DNA of 64,000 nucleotides from Nilaparvata lugens. Its lineage: Eukaryota > Arthropoda > Insecta > Hemiptera > Delphacidae. Of this stretch, positions 43,188 to 53,324 are shown one piece after another. The stretch spans positions 1,806,919-1,870,918 of the forward strand of contig NC_052507.1 of assembly GCF_014356525.2 (NCBI RefSeq), written 5' to 3'. The notes below the pieces were generated by a model. The model did not search any database, was not told where the DNA came from, and was given only the letters and a program-made list of their open reading frames with translations. How positions within the stretch are numbered: the first letter of the stretch is position 1; every line of letters starts with the position of its first letter. The translations under genes and the position numbers were made by a program.

Positions 43188-43646
43188 CTCACTGTACGTT
43201 TTATTTCGACCATTTTCAGAGCATTTCCCATCATTTAGGTTAGATTCTATTTTTTTGCATTTGGACGGAGGTTCTATCATACATTTAGTATTATCAAATT
43301 TAGATTTTAGTTTCTTTATTTCCTCCGACATTAGACTACATTGATTTTTTAGATTTAGTATTTCTTTTTTATGGTCTTCATCTTGTAATTTTATAATCAG
43401 TTCCAAAGATTTAATTTCTTCTACCATCCCTAACCTTTCTTCCTCAGACGTTTTTAGAGTTACTTCTAATTGGTTTTTTAAATTAGTGTGGCTACTTTGT
43501 AGTTGAGCAACTTTTTCGGCTAAAGTAGTTTGAAGAACTGGGGTTTTTGGTTTTGGCGTTTTTGAATTTTGGTTTTGGGAACGCGTAAGTACTCTTGCTA
43601 TGCTTACATTTCTATTATTAACCTTCGGTGTTCTACTTGAGCTCAT
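43161..43646 (-). CDS. LINE ORF1 N-terminal part, coiled coil
   Basis: 161 codons from ATG at 43644-43646. A basic Ser/Pro/Lys-rich N-terminus (RTPKVNNRNVSIARVLTRSQ) is followed by a coiled coil (KVAQLQSSHTNLKNQLEVTL, EEIKSLELIIKLQDEDHKKE). It runs past a one-base shift near 43190 into an artefactual stop; the true continuation is the SGNH-like frame. Sequence 43650-43990 upstream is probably its 5' UTR, with no promoter I can point to. Confidence 0.82.
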   Translation of the reverse strand: MSSSRTPKVNNRNVSIARVLTRSQNQNSKTPKPKTPVLQTTLAEKVAQLQSSHTNLKNQLEVTLKTSEEERLGMVEEIKSLELIIKLQDEDHKKEILNLKNQCSLMSEEIKKLKSKFDNTKCMIEPPSKCKKIESNLNDGKCSENGRNKTYSEVLKTATKI

Positions 43647-43995
43647 TTTCCTATCTAAGAAATTATATTACTTGCAATAATAATAATTGATTTATAAATG
43701 ATATGATTTTAATTTGGTTATAATTTTAGTCAAGTAAACTATCTATGTTTATTTTTTAAATCTCGAAAACCTAACCTCAAACTAACCTCTAAACGGTGTT
43801 TGGCTTATTAAAATAGAATTAAGAATTAAAATCTAAAACAAAATGATAAAACGTGATCAAGAAACAATTAATAATGAAATAAACACAAAATTTGTACTTA
43901 TCCGTGACTATTTATAACACAAAATCTTCCAAAACCCAGGAGCAAAATTATGTATGACTTTCGTTCACAACCTCTCAAGGTCCAATCAACAAAGC

Positions 43996-44306
43996 AATTC
44001 AACAAAGCAGATACCGCAATCTCTTTCTCGCTTTGCTCTGTTACCAGATCTTCTTTTAAAAATGTAAAATTGATAATTATTTAACAAAATATTTAAATTT
44101 TATGTAAATTCGTTATGAAATTATTGAAAGTATAATTTCTAGCTCAATAAAATATAATTGATTATTTTAAACGAGAATGAACAGTTGATATTACATCAAT
44201 AAACCTGTATCAGCTACCGTCTGTAGAAGACATTGACAAGACAGAGGATCGGCAACGTTTTTCTCCTATCTTTCTCCACTGATATTATAACATGGACCTC
44301 ACCATA
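43996..44306 (-). mobile_element. MITE family B copy, one end missing
   Basis: From TTCAACAAAGCAGATACCGC to AACATGGACCTCACCATAG. The first ~50 bp is lost at the boundary with LINE 5' sequence. Confidence 0.85.
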
Positions 44307-44308
44307 GA

Positions 44309-44583
44309 TGGTGCCATAGAGAAACAATAAAGTAGATGTCCCATGGTATAGGACTTTTATGTCGCAACTTTTACTGTTAACTCAAGCCGTTTATTGTCGA
44401 TTTTTAATGTTTTGACGGGGTGAGAGTGTATGAACGGCACCATATGAAAGACTACCAGCGTCACACAGCTGCTTAGGAAAGAGCTACGTGGACTATCAGG
44501 TTGAGATAACAGTAAAAATTGCGACATAAACCCCCTATACCATGGGATATCTACTTATGCTACTGTTTCTCTATGATGGTGCA
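44309..44583. mobile_element. MITE family A, complete copy
   Basis: ~80 bp inverted repeats. The left end is TGGTGCCATAGAGAAACAAT...CCCATGGTATAGG. The right end is CCTATACCATGGGATATC...GTTTCTCTATGATGGTGC. Centre CGGGGTGAGAGTGTATG. This copy defines the family best. Confidence 0.9.
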
Positions 44584-44585
44584 TA

Positions 44586-44720
44586 ATATGGCCCGTTTTA
44601 AACGGAGAAATGTCAGCTGTTCGTTTAAACCCCGTATGAAACACATAATGATAAATGCAACCATATCTACAAGTAAACGTGGTTTAGCGTTAAACGTAGT
44701 GTCAGATGAAGATTGAGACA
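44586..44720. mobile_element. Dispersed repeat (copy at 55288)
   Basis: TTTAAACGGAGAAATGTCAG...ATCTACAAGTAAACGTGG is almost identical to 55310-55430. Probably a MITE whose outer ends are lost here. Confidence 0.75.
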
Positions 44721-45006
44721 GTCACAATCTGGCAGACCTATATATTTGGTCGGCAGAAAGCTCAAGTTGTAAGTACGATATGCCTACTCCCAATATGTAA
44801 AGAGAAAATAACTAGGAATACAAGAAATGAACAGAATAACTAGAGCTTTAATGAGTCTTCAACATATTTACTTTTGAACAAAACATGATTAATTTGATTA
44901 TAAAACAATATTTTATATGAATTAATGGGGAAACACTCGCTTGCTGCTAATGAGGATTCAATGTTTGTGGTTATGAAAAATTTAAGAACAATGATTCAGT
45001 AGTCAC

Positions 45007-45042
45007 CTACCTTTTTGAAATAGTTTCCCACTTTGGCATCCA
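45007..45042 (-). CDS. NAALADase/GCPII-like gene, microexon
   Basis: A 36 bp candidate exon, acceptor AATACCAG. It reads (V)DAKVGNYFKKV(G) and joins in phase to GWVPRRS at 33045, mirroring the IVRSFGTLKKEGWRPRRT of human GCPII. The phase-fitting donor is GTAG|GTGACT at 45006; a stronger-looking donor 4 bp earlier (AAG|GTAGGT) would break the phase. If real, it follows the 45601-45779 exon directly and the segment with the first zinc ligands (GGHRDSWVFGGIDP in the human enzyme) is absent. Confidence 0.6.
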   Translation of the reverse strand, partial: WMPKWETISKR

Positions 45043-45600
45043 CTGGTATTTTGCGGCGTTAATTATTAATTAAAAATCAAAATAGCTGATCTAATGAAAT
45101 GGGTTCAGATCCCGTCCTATTCAATAATACAATTCTCTTTAAACTGCCCGAACTGCGACAGGAAAACTGTATTATAAAACAAGAGCAAAATCTATCCCCT
45201 TCACCAGAACAGCCGGACTTTACTCACAGTCCTATCGAAAGAGCTCACACAACCCCAAAAGAAAAATTTTGGGTATTAAATATAAATCAGTCAATGCCAA
45301 ACATGAAAGCCATTTCAAGTACATATTTTTATCTGTCGCACAAGCGGCACGTTTGTTATTAAAAACAAAAGAGAAGCTACATTAATTTTGACAACAAATG
45401 AAATAAACAATCTTTCTGTCGATGACAAAAATTGTTCAAAGACAAAAACACTGTTCATTAAACTTTTCTAAATTAAAACTCTAAAATCCTGATCAATATG
45501 AGATAAATATATGATTCATATATATGTCCCATATGATCAGGTGACAAAGTCTGAACTTATTTTAAATATAATTATTTATCAATAGTATATTTTTACCTAC

Positions 45601-45779
45601 CTGGTTCTTCACGGCCTCGAATTCCTGATATGACATTGTAAAATGTGTGCTTCACATTGACCACATTGGTTACTATTTGAAGTTTCAGATTTTTATCAAA
45701 GAATCCTGGTCCAATTGAGTATTTTGATTTGAGTTTTCCCCTCCAAAAGCTTGGAGATGGATGGTCGGAAGCCATTTCA
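45601..45779 (-). CDS. NAALADase/GCPII-like gene, exon
   Basis: A 179 bp exon (acceptor TTTTTACAG, donor CAG|GTAGGT). It reads EMASDHPSPSFWRGKLKSKY, then SIGPGFF, then TFYNVISGIRGREEP, matching [20 protein letters not shown] and the RIYNVIGTLRGAVEPDRYV segment of human GCPII. The first base completes Asn with the 47477-47531 exon. It ends one base into the next codon. In active enzymes the HRD zinc motif comes right after this exon's end. Confidence 0.95.
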
Positions 45780-45944
45780 CTGTAAAAACAAAATTACAGT
45801 ATTAATTTCTGTGATGTGGTTGTAGGTTGAATATCCATATAGAATTCAGCCCTATATGTTTTCGATTTGTTAAATCCTAATCTGATCTGATTTCATTTTT
45901 ATATTATTTTCAACACAACATTTTCTCAGATAAATACAAAGTCG

Positions 45945-46316
45945 CTATAGTGAGGTCCACGTTATAATTGCAGTGGAGAATGATAGGAGAGCAACGTTGC
46001 CGATCCTCTGTCTTGTCAAAGCCTTCTATAGACGGTTAGCTGATACAGGTTTATTGATTTAATATCAACTGTTCATTCTTGTTTAAAATAATCAATTATA
46101 TTAATTTATTAAGCAAGAAATAATATTTTTCAATATTTCATAATAAAGATGAAATATTTTGTTAATTTAATGATTAATTCTACATTGTTGAAAGACGACC
46201 TGGCAACAGAGCAAAGCGAGAAAAGAGATAGCGCTATCCGCTTTGTTGAAGGATAGACAAGGATAGCAAAACCATTGCTAATCAAACACTGCCATTATAA
46301 CGTGGAACTCACTATA
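45945..46316 (+). mobile_element. MITE family B copy
   Basis: Full-length 372 bp copy, both ends TATAGTGAG... / ...CTCACTATAG. Intronic. Confidence 0.93.
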
Positions 46317-46732
46317 GATATCTAGCAAATTCATGAATGTCTTGATAAAAGAAGATATTTGAAGCAAATCTATCTAAATTTCCAAAATCAAGTGACAGCT
46401 TTGTTGTAAGAGTTAATATTTATATCATTAAAAGCACAAATATTTCACTATGCAGTGAAAAGAAGGTAGCAAACCTTCTAACAAATTAACAAAATTCCAA
46501 CAAATTGGAGAAGATCTTGTAAGAAGAAATGAGAAGCAAATATATCTGAATTTGAAATTTTCAGTGTCTGAAAAAATTTTGGACTGGCAGTTAGTGTAAA
46601 CCTTTGATAAATTGTGGTAATTTGAGGAATGATCTGGCTTGTTTCAACGGTACATTATTTCAATAGACATTTGATTGAGTGTAATATTCTATTTAGAGTT
46701 TGATAGACTATTAATTTTAAAACACAATGATT

Positions 46733-46915
46733 GATTCTCACAATAAGTACATCATCGAAATGATAGGGAGAGAAAAAAATAAGGTAACCTTGTGCTATTC
46801 CTCTCCCAAATTTAGATAAGGTTATACATGGTCCAAAATAGGTTGAGTCTTGTAGTTGTTCACTTCAGAAAATTTTCAGTCCTGAATTATTTCCACAAAG
46901 TTGAAATCTTTTTTC
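46733..46915 (+). repeat. Retroposon-tail-like repeat (family H)
   Basis: Contains TAACCTTGTGCTATTCCTCT...CTCCCAAATTTAGATAAGG. Other copies are at 48690-48915 (inverted) and 59540-59690. Confidence 0.65.
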
Positions 46916-46984
46916 AACAGATCACTGTGATTAATTGAGCAAAGATCAGCAATGTAGTGAAGAAAATATTGTATTTTACTATAC

Positions 46985-47140
46985 ACTTGGATCATATTTA
47001 TGTATTTTCCACAATCGCATGTTTTCCGACTTTCCGGCTGGCGATCGTGTGATCAAGCCGTAAATGTGTGGTTAATTATTGTGTATTTATAGTCTAATGG
47101 AGAATAAAAGCATTTTTCTATTCTATTCTATAGTGAAGAA
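46985..47140 (+). repeat. LINE/SINE 3' end with (TTCTA)n tail
   Basis: Ends AATAAAAGCATTTTTCTATT followed by CTATTCTATTCTATAG, the simple-repeat tail typical of 5'-truncated non-LTR insertions. Confidence 0.55.
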
Positions 47141-47153
47141 AATAACTTGCACT

Positions 47154-47309
47154 AAGTGCCGTTTGCAAAGTGCCAGTTTAAACTTAATTCCTTCTTAAAC
47201 TGGATTAAATCTATATCAAGTTCAATTTGTTATAATGTGATTCATTTTTAGTTTGAGCCAACAGCTGATTGAATTCAGTTTAGGCTTTCACTTTGCAAAC
47301 GGCCCTAAG
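47154..47309. mobile_element. MITE
   Basis: Ends AGTGCCGTTTGCAAAGTGCC and, inverted, GGGCCGTTTGCAAAGTGAAA; inner pair CAGTTTAAAC / AGTTTAGGC. No ORF. Confidence 0.8.
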
Positions 47310-47476
47310 AGTAATAGCGGGCCTTATGAAACTGTTTACACAATGGAAAACCGTGAATAACAAGCAATGGTTTTCTTTCTACTTACGAGGGTAGAGATTA
47401 AATATAAAGCTGGGTTTGGAAGTGAATAAATGACAATTTTTGCATAAATCATGTACTTAAAACTATTAATACATAC

Positions 47477-47531
47477 TTGATTATATTTTCCGCGTCTGAT
47501 GCTCTAATAACATGGACAGGGAAACACTCAT
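47477..47531 (-). CDS. NAALADase/GCPII-like gene, exon
   Basis: A 55 bp exon (acceptor TTTTTCCACAG, donor AA|GTATGT). It reads (N)ECFPVHVIRASDAENII, corresponding to LPSIPVHPIGYYDAQKLLEK in human GCPII. Two bases at each edge complete Asn codons with the adjoining exons, confirming the reading frame. Confidence 0.9.
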
Positions 47532-47584
47532 CTGTGGAAAAATACAAACAATCTTTTATAATTAATAAGAATTGAAATCTAAGT

Positions 47585-47665
47585 ATTCTTTTAAAATTAT
47601 TTTATCACGACATGTTTCGGCTATATATAATGTCATTATCAAGTGATTGGAAAATAACTAGATAT
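47585..47665 (-). mobile_element. Palindromic repeat with degenerate hammerhead-like centre
   Basis: Minus strand 47607-47643: CACTTGATAATGACATTATA, then AGCCGAAACATGTCGTGA. It has a GAAAC box, the stem III palindrome ACATGT and UC. CTTGATAA stands in place of CTGANGA. Confidence 0.55.
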
Positions 47666-48100
47666 TTTAATAAAGCTAACATTTTTTATCACATTCAACA
47701 GTAATTTTCCAGATTTCAGATTGATTTCTACAGGTTTTGCAGTTTTGATGACTGGTGATGAAATCGGACTTAATAAGTGGGTACTTATTAAGTACCTATC
47801 AAGTAACTGACTTATTAAGTGAGTACAAATATGTTCTCCATTCGATAAATGTAAATTTAATGTAATGCAGTATCAATTTTCAATTTTTCCCATCAAATAA
47901 AAAAGTAAATCAATCCATGAACGTCATAGTTACATGGTAAATCAATATTCTCGTTCCTACAGGTCTGCTTATTATAAATAGACTTATACTCATAAAATTA
48001 AATCAATAATAATCTATAATAATTAAAAAATTCAAGAAAACCATATCAATCCATTTTATTAGAATTTATTTTTAATTAAAATGTTTGATTTTTACATTAC

Positions 48101-48239
48101 TTGAGTTAATTTTTCCACTGAAAGTTGCATGAAGTCTTCCAAGCAAGGCTGGACTTAAGAACTGTATATCATCCTCGGTATGTAGAGGATCGCTGAACAA
48201 TATAACCGCTGATGCCCCAGCTTTAACGGCTCTTGAAAT
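48101..48239 (-). CDS. NAALADase/GCPII-like gene, exon (PA domain)
   Basis: A 139 bp exon (acceptor TTTTTACAG, donor A|GTAATG). It begins ISRAVKAGASAVILFSDPLH and matches VKNAQLAGAKGVILYSDPAD of human GCPII, the protease-associated domain strand. The following stretch is much shorter than in human, losing most of the Tyr/Pro/Gly-rich loop. In phase with both neighbours. Confidence 0.95.
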
Positions 48240-48689
48240 CTGTAAAAAGATATTTAATTTTTATTACCTATCTAGACAATAAATAAGACTTTATACATGA
48301 TTATTGTAGAAATCATATACATGATTATTATCATGAGAATTGTAATTGCAGAAACTAGTTATGATTATATAAAAAATATAAAAGAGAGTACTAGAAACTT
48401 CTAAAATAATTAAATACCCAATTAGCCCTAATTGAGAGCTTTATGAAAAAACTCATATTTTTTAATTTATCTTTGTTCCACACATTATTTATGATAGTGG
48501 GGTACCTTAATTAGGATTGTAATTATTTTTAGCAATCTCTTGAATTTGATATATTTATGTATAATATTATGTATCTGTAGATAAACTTCTCCGGATACGA
48601 ATCATTGGCATTCAGACAAATTATTATTATCATTTAATGATTCATCTCTATTCAAAAATGTATTAGAAACGAACACATTAGCCTAATTT

Positions 48690-48915
48690 GAAGAAAAAGT
48701 AGCATGCAACCCTAACTATTCCTCTTCCAAATTAGAATGGAATATAAATTGGAATTAGAAACTGAAAATTTAGTGAAATGAACAACTACAAGACTTTATC
48801 TATTTCGGATTATGTGTAACCGTATCTAAATTTGGGAGAGGAATAGCACAAGGTTACCTTATTTTTTCTCTCCCCATAATTTTAATGATGTACTTATTGT
48901 ATGAATCAATAAAGA
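48690..48915 (-). repeat. Retroposon-tail-like repeat (family H), inverted copy
   Basis: Reverse complement of the 46733 copy (TTTGGGAGAGGAATAGCACA), intronic. Confidence 0.65.
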
Positions 48916-48930
48916 ATAAATTATACTTAC

Positions 48931-49056
48931 AGCATCAAATACCGTTGTGATGTATTTGATTCTAATTATAACAACGTTGTTCAGAACTGGTATGCTCATT
49001 GAAGTCAAGTGGAGAAAATCCGCTGTACTTCCATAGTTCGCATAGACAAGTCCACC
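48931..49056 (-). CDS. NAALADase/GCPII-like gene, exon (PA domain)
   Basis: A 126 bp, 42-codon exon in phase 0 at both ends (acceptor GTTGACAG, donor T|GTAAGT). It reads GGLVYANYGSTADFLHLTSM, the counterpart of [20 protein letters not shown] in human GCPII. Confidence 0.95.
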
Positions 49057-49274
49057 CTGTCAACATAGAGGTTTATGAGAGAAAAAAAATACAATTTTAG
49101 AAGGAACAAAAATTCAACAACGGATAATTATTTCCAATATTATGAAGAAAGAGTATCATTGTAAGCAGATGGCAGAAGAAAGACCAGACGTAGAGAGCTA
49201 TTCTTCATAACAAGCAATTCAATTTTATCTATTCATACTTTATTTCAGGTTAGACTGTATAATAGAAATCCAAA

Positions 49275-49428
49275 CAAGGGCCCAGCCACATGAAGCGTTT
49301 TTTCAGGAGTTTTCAGACGAGTCGGTAGGGCAGGAAGCTCTCCGATTGGCTGATTTCCGAACGTCAACCCAATCAGCTAAACCGCTCTGAAAACGCCTTA
49401 AAGAACGCTTTGTGTGGCTAGTCCCTTA
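49275..49428. mobile_element. MITE
   Basis: Left GGGCCCAGCCACATGAAGCG and right (reversed) GGGACTAGCCACACAAAGCG, with TTTTCAGGAGTTTTCAGA / TCTGAAAACGCC inside. ~150 bp, GC-richer than the intron. Confidence 0.85.
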
Positions 49429-49429
49429 T

Positions 49430-50048
49430 AATCCACACAAATCAAATCAAATTATTTTTATTGCATGAAAAATTACAAACAATGGTGTACACATCACAAA
49501 TTTGTAATGATTTTATTATTATACCTACTTAACTAATCTTAGACACTAACAACTAGAGTAGATATTAGACAATATTGACAAAATTAAAATACAGTCATAC
49601 AAAAATTGTGAAGAAAAAAAGAAATATCATGCTTCTCCTCCAAGAAGGCTGTAGCCTGTGTGTGGAAAGGAGTCTGGTTTTTATAAGAAAAGTATAATAA
49701 TTTGTAGCATAAGGTAAGGATAGTTTTTATAAATGAATAAATATTGTAATATCTGGTAAGTTACCTGCGGTATTGTAGCCTACTAGAGTAGTTAAGCTAC
49801 TCTATTTTTAGAGGAAAAAATATATAAGTAAATGAATAATTGCTTTAAAAAAACAAATAATTCAATTGAATAACAAATTGGTACATACATGCAGTAAATA
49901 AACTAGAGTAGTATAAATTTATGTTTAGATAAATTAAAAAAATATTACCAAATGAAGAATAGCTTGAAAAAGTTGCCCCAATCATTCTAGATGAAATATG
50001 ATATTCAAAGATAATAATATGATAAATAATTGAAGTAGAAATCAGTTC
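49430..50048. other. LINE-tail-like repeat and AT-rich intron
   Basis: At 49436-49680 a stretch starting CAAATCAAATCAAATTATTT and ending near GGAAAGGAGTCTGG resembles an inverted LINE 3' UTR; a similar one is at 63300-63410. No exon. Confidence 0.5.
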
Positions 50049-50107
50049 ATATATATATATATAATATATATATATATTATATATATATATATATAATATA
50101 TATATAT
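50049..50107. repeat. (AT)n self-complementary tract
   Basis: AT alternation broken by TAATA and ATTAT, strongly palindromic, cruciform-prone. Confidence 0.95.
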
Positions 50108-50470
50108 ATTCAGTTAAAACATTGGAACAACACATTGAAAATTATTGAAAAATTTTGATATCAATATAACTAGGAACATACAGCTGGATCACGAGTTTAA
50201 TATAATTATTATTGATAGCTGGAATGGAACATGAGCTCTATATTTTCCCTTCCTATCTCCCTCAACCATATTTTAATGTATTTTTTGTACATATAGGGTG
50301 TACAGTTATGAACATTACGGAGGATGGTTGAAACTCCCCTACAAGTTACTGAAGTTAGGAAGGTACTTGTAAAGAGTAAAGATATTCCCGAAACCTTCAA
50401 AAAAGCAATTCGAAAAATGAGAATAATGAAAACACTGCATTGTTGTCAAAAATATCACTTATTTATTGAA

Positions 50471-50547
50471 ACAGCAACAGTATCTGATATGACAGCAACA
50501 GTATCTGATATGACAGCAACAGTATCTGATATGACAGCAACAGTATC
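50471..50547 (+). repeat. 21 bp tandem repeat, 3.6 units
   Basis: ACAGCAACAGTATCTGATAT-G starting at 50471, 50492, 50513 and 50534. The in-frame peptide on the plus strand is not supported as a gene. Confidence 0.95.
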
Positions 50548-50688
50548 AATATTTTGTTCAGACAATTTCTAGCAAGAATATCAAAAGTAGTATATTCATA
50601 GAATATTAATAGATTTAATGAATCATTATAATAATTATGTTATTGCAGAGACGATCAAGTAGTATAATTTTGTATCAATTTCTCTTAC

Positions 50689-50808
50689 CTCGGTTATTTT
50701 TGAAACACTGGTAGAATCTCTCTGCAAATTCTCCCTCAAGTTGGCTGACATTGGAAGCGACATTGCAGTGACTTTAGCTGCATTGTTGACAGAATTTATT
50801 ACTGAAAC
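50689..50808 (-). CDS. NAALADase/GCPII-like gene, exon
   Basis: A 120 bp, 40-codon exon in phase 0 (acceptor TTTGTTGAAG, donor GAG|GTAAGA). It reads VSVINSVNNAAKVTAMSLPM and SANLRENLQRDSTSVSKITE. It occupies the place of NYISIINEDGNEIFNTSLFE in human GCPII but is shorter, so the extracellular linker before the PA domain is reduced. An alternative acceptor 7 bp inside (TTTCAG) breaks the phase. Confidence 0.85.
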
Positions 50809-51111
50809 CTTCAACAAAGCAAAATAAGGAGTTTTGTATACATATATATAAATTAGGAAGCAATATTCTATTTGAAGAGACTTAAAATGTTATCAAAAAA
50901 TCAACTTTTGAATATTTAATTTAATACAAATTATATAAAATGAAAATATTGTATTTGCTTTTTGGGATGTATATCTGACTGTTTATTAATTTTTTTAATA
51001 AAGATTTGTTGATAATAATTTCTATAAAATCGTTCCTATCAGAATCGAAATGGGGAACCCGGTCCTACAAGATGTCAAATCATTAATAAATAAACTAAAT
51101 AATTATATATA

Positions 51112-51505
51112 TATTTTTTTTTTTAGATTACGTCCTAAAGACTCCAGTCATGGAGTATAAGACAAGTCATGTTATTTCATAATAATTCTAACACTAAGTA
51201 GTTCAACCTAGTTTAGGTTGAAAGGAATTCTTGTACACTATAAAAAGCTGTATCAACTAAATATTTTTAATTTGTTTTTTGAAAATCTTCAAATCATCAT
51301 TACTTTCAAGATTGAGGTAGCTTGTTATAAAATTTCCTACCAATATAATCTGGTTTTTGTTCAAATAACCTACTATTGTGACCCATTATATGATAATCTG
51401 CTCTGTTTCGCGTATTATACTCATGAACATCTGAATTCTGGATCACACCACTCGTTTTCACATGCATTACAACTTCATATACATACAAAGATGGCACAGT
51501 TAAAA
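51112..51505 (-). pseudogene. 5'-truncated copy of the 39507-43646 LINE
   Basis: Poly(T) at 51112-51123 followed by GATTACGTCCTAAAGACTCC and the last ~95 codons of the RT C-terminus (YNTRNRADYHIMGHNSRLFE), almost identical to 39524-39905. It breaks off after the LTVPSLY stretch. Confidence 0.95.
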
Positions 51506-51608
51506 GTGAATATAAAGTGAATAGGCCAATTAAACAATAAATACGCATGATAATAATTTACAAAAAAATCATGAATCGAATCTTGTTCAATTGAACACTA
51601 TTATTGTA

Positions 51609-51783
51609 GTGAGGTCTACGTTATAATGGCAGTGGAGAAAGATATGAGAACAAAGTTGCCGATCCTCTGTCTTGTCAATGCCTTCTATAGACGGTAGCTG
51701 ATACAGGTTTATTGATGTAATATTAATCGTTCATTCTCGTTTAAAATAATCAATTATATTTTATCAAGCAAGAAATTATATTT
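51609..51783 (+). mobile_element. MITE family B, truncated
   Basis: Left 175 bp of the element, ending at AGCAAGAAATTATATTTT where a TIR element fragment begins. Confidence 0.88.
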
Positions 51784-51930
51784 TCCTACAATTACCTTGA
51801 AAAGTGGCCATTCCTTCACTGATTACAGAACGCAAAGAATCACTTTTCCGCTCTGGTGCGGGAAAAATTTTTCCTGCACTCCACATTTGCAACATGGCAA
51901 CACAAAATAGTTGGTGGGTTATATGGAGGA
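51783..51930. mobile_element. Truncated copy of the 31633-32035 element
   Basis: TCCTACAATTACCTTGAAAA...CACTTTTCCGCTCTGGTGCG parallels 31637-31770. Confidence 0.8.
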
Positions 51931-52019
51931 TTAGTGCACGAATAGAAAAAGGATGAAGGAAGAAATGTTTCCACCTTTATGAACAATAGGACAACCCTTT
52001 CCGATCCCATCGGAAAGGA

Positions 52020-52263
52020 CATTGATATGTCCAAAGCTCCGCCAATTTATGTAGATGCATAACAATATGATTATTATCTATAGTTATTATATTACAAATT
52101 GCTTTTTCATATCATATACAGTTCAATAGTTATTTTCTTAGTCTATATTATGTAAATTCATCTATAACTTTGCTGTATTGTAAGCTATTGTATATAAGTG
52201 TATAAGCCAGTATATATTGTAATCTACATAAATAAAGTACTCAATCAATCAATCAATCAATCA
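52020..52263 (+). repeat. Non-LTR retroposon 3' end with (ATCA)n tail
   Basis: Ends ACATAAATAAAGTACTC followed by five AATC units (52243-52263). This looks like a 5'-truncated LINE or SINE insertion. Confidence 0.65.
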
Positions 52264-52408
52264 ACCTGTTGCATTTCTACCTTCAGGTAGTTGGACCCAC
52301 CAGAGACTTCAAAGCCCAATTTATATATCACCATCTCAAACAGGTCTAGTACCTCGAGATGCAAATATTCAATTGGCATCTAATTTTTTATTTCTATCTG
52401 TAAATTAC

Positions 52409-52571
52409 CTGGTTTGGTGCATGCTGATCATAGTATGTGAGGATAACACTAACGGGCAGAGGTGGTGTCGTAACATCGAAACCATTTTTCTCAAAATGCT
52501 CCTTCAATTTCAGAGCTTGATAGTAATTCACACTTCCATTCTTGTCATGAAGCTCTTGTGACATGAGATCC
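52409..52571 (-). CDS. NAALADase/GCPII-like gene, exon
   Basis: A 163 bp exon (acceptor TTTCTTTCAG, donor CAG|GTAATT). It reads (Q)DLMSQELHDKNGSVNYYQAL, then KLKEHFEKNGFDV, then PVSVILTYYDQ, aligned with the NFQLAKQIQSQWKEFGLDSV and LAHYDVLLSYPN region of human GCPII. The first base completes a Gln codon begun at the end of the 58684-58837 exon. Confidence 0.92.
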
Positions 52572-52661
52572 CTGAAAGAAAATTAAAACAACATTTGAGA
52601 AAAATTATAATCTAATTGAGGATTTTTCACAAATCTGAATCTATATTCTATATTCTATATT

Positions 52662-53306
52662 TCTATATATTATATGAAAGCGAAATGGCACTCACTCACT
52701 CACTCACTCACTCACTCACTCGCATTACTAAAAATCTACCGGACCAAAAAATGTTCAAATTTGGTAGGTATGTTCAGTTGGCCCTTTAGAGGCGCACTAA
52801 GAAATCTTTTGGCAATATTTCAACTCTAAGGGTTGTTTTTAAGGGTTTAAAGTTCGTCTTTTAGCATGTATATTCTTCTTCTCCCAATCTCTTAATTAGA
52901 ATTGAAATTTCCATATCATATGTTACTATAGAACTATAATCTAGATAGAGTACCTCTTCGAAACAGTTGTTAACTGGCAACTAAATTAATAATTTTGTCA
53001 GGTTGGCATTAAGTTGAGTTGATTTTGTTAGGTTGGCACCAAGTTGAAGATTTAAATGCATTTATCGCGGAAAAATTGATTGGGCACTGCTACTTCAATC
53101 CTGGGAATATTATATTACTAGCCGTCAGGCTCGCTTCGCTCGCCATATCTGTCTAGCCAGACGTTTAGTCTGGACCCCCGACTGGATTGTCCTAATATAA
53201 TATGATAAAAATGAAAAAATGCAGGCGAGCGAAGCGAGTCGGGGGTCCAGGGGGCGGAGCCCCCTGGCTAGACGGATATGGCGAGCGAAGCGAGCCTGAC
53301 GGCTAG
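52662..53306 (+). mobile_element. Non-autonomous Helitron, copy 2
   Basis: Starts TCTATATATTATATGAAAGC and ends GCGAGCCTGACGG-CTAG followed by T. It shares the whole body with 20589-21264 (GTTCAAATTTGGTAGGTATG, TTGGCCCTTTAGAGGCGCAC). The preceding base is T rather than A. Confidence 0.9.
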
Positions 53307-53324
53307 TAGATAAAATTTGTTGGA

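Noticed and set aside
45099..45362. 87-codon plus-strand frame
   Set aside because: No recognisable domain, lies in the intron between two minus-strand exons, and no splice or promoter evidence.
50324..50572. 82-codon frame containing a 7-residue repeat
   Set aside because: The repeat is a 21 bp minisatellite; nothing else supports coding.
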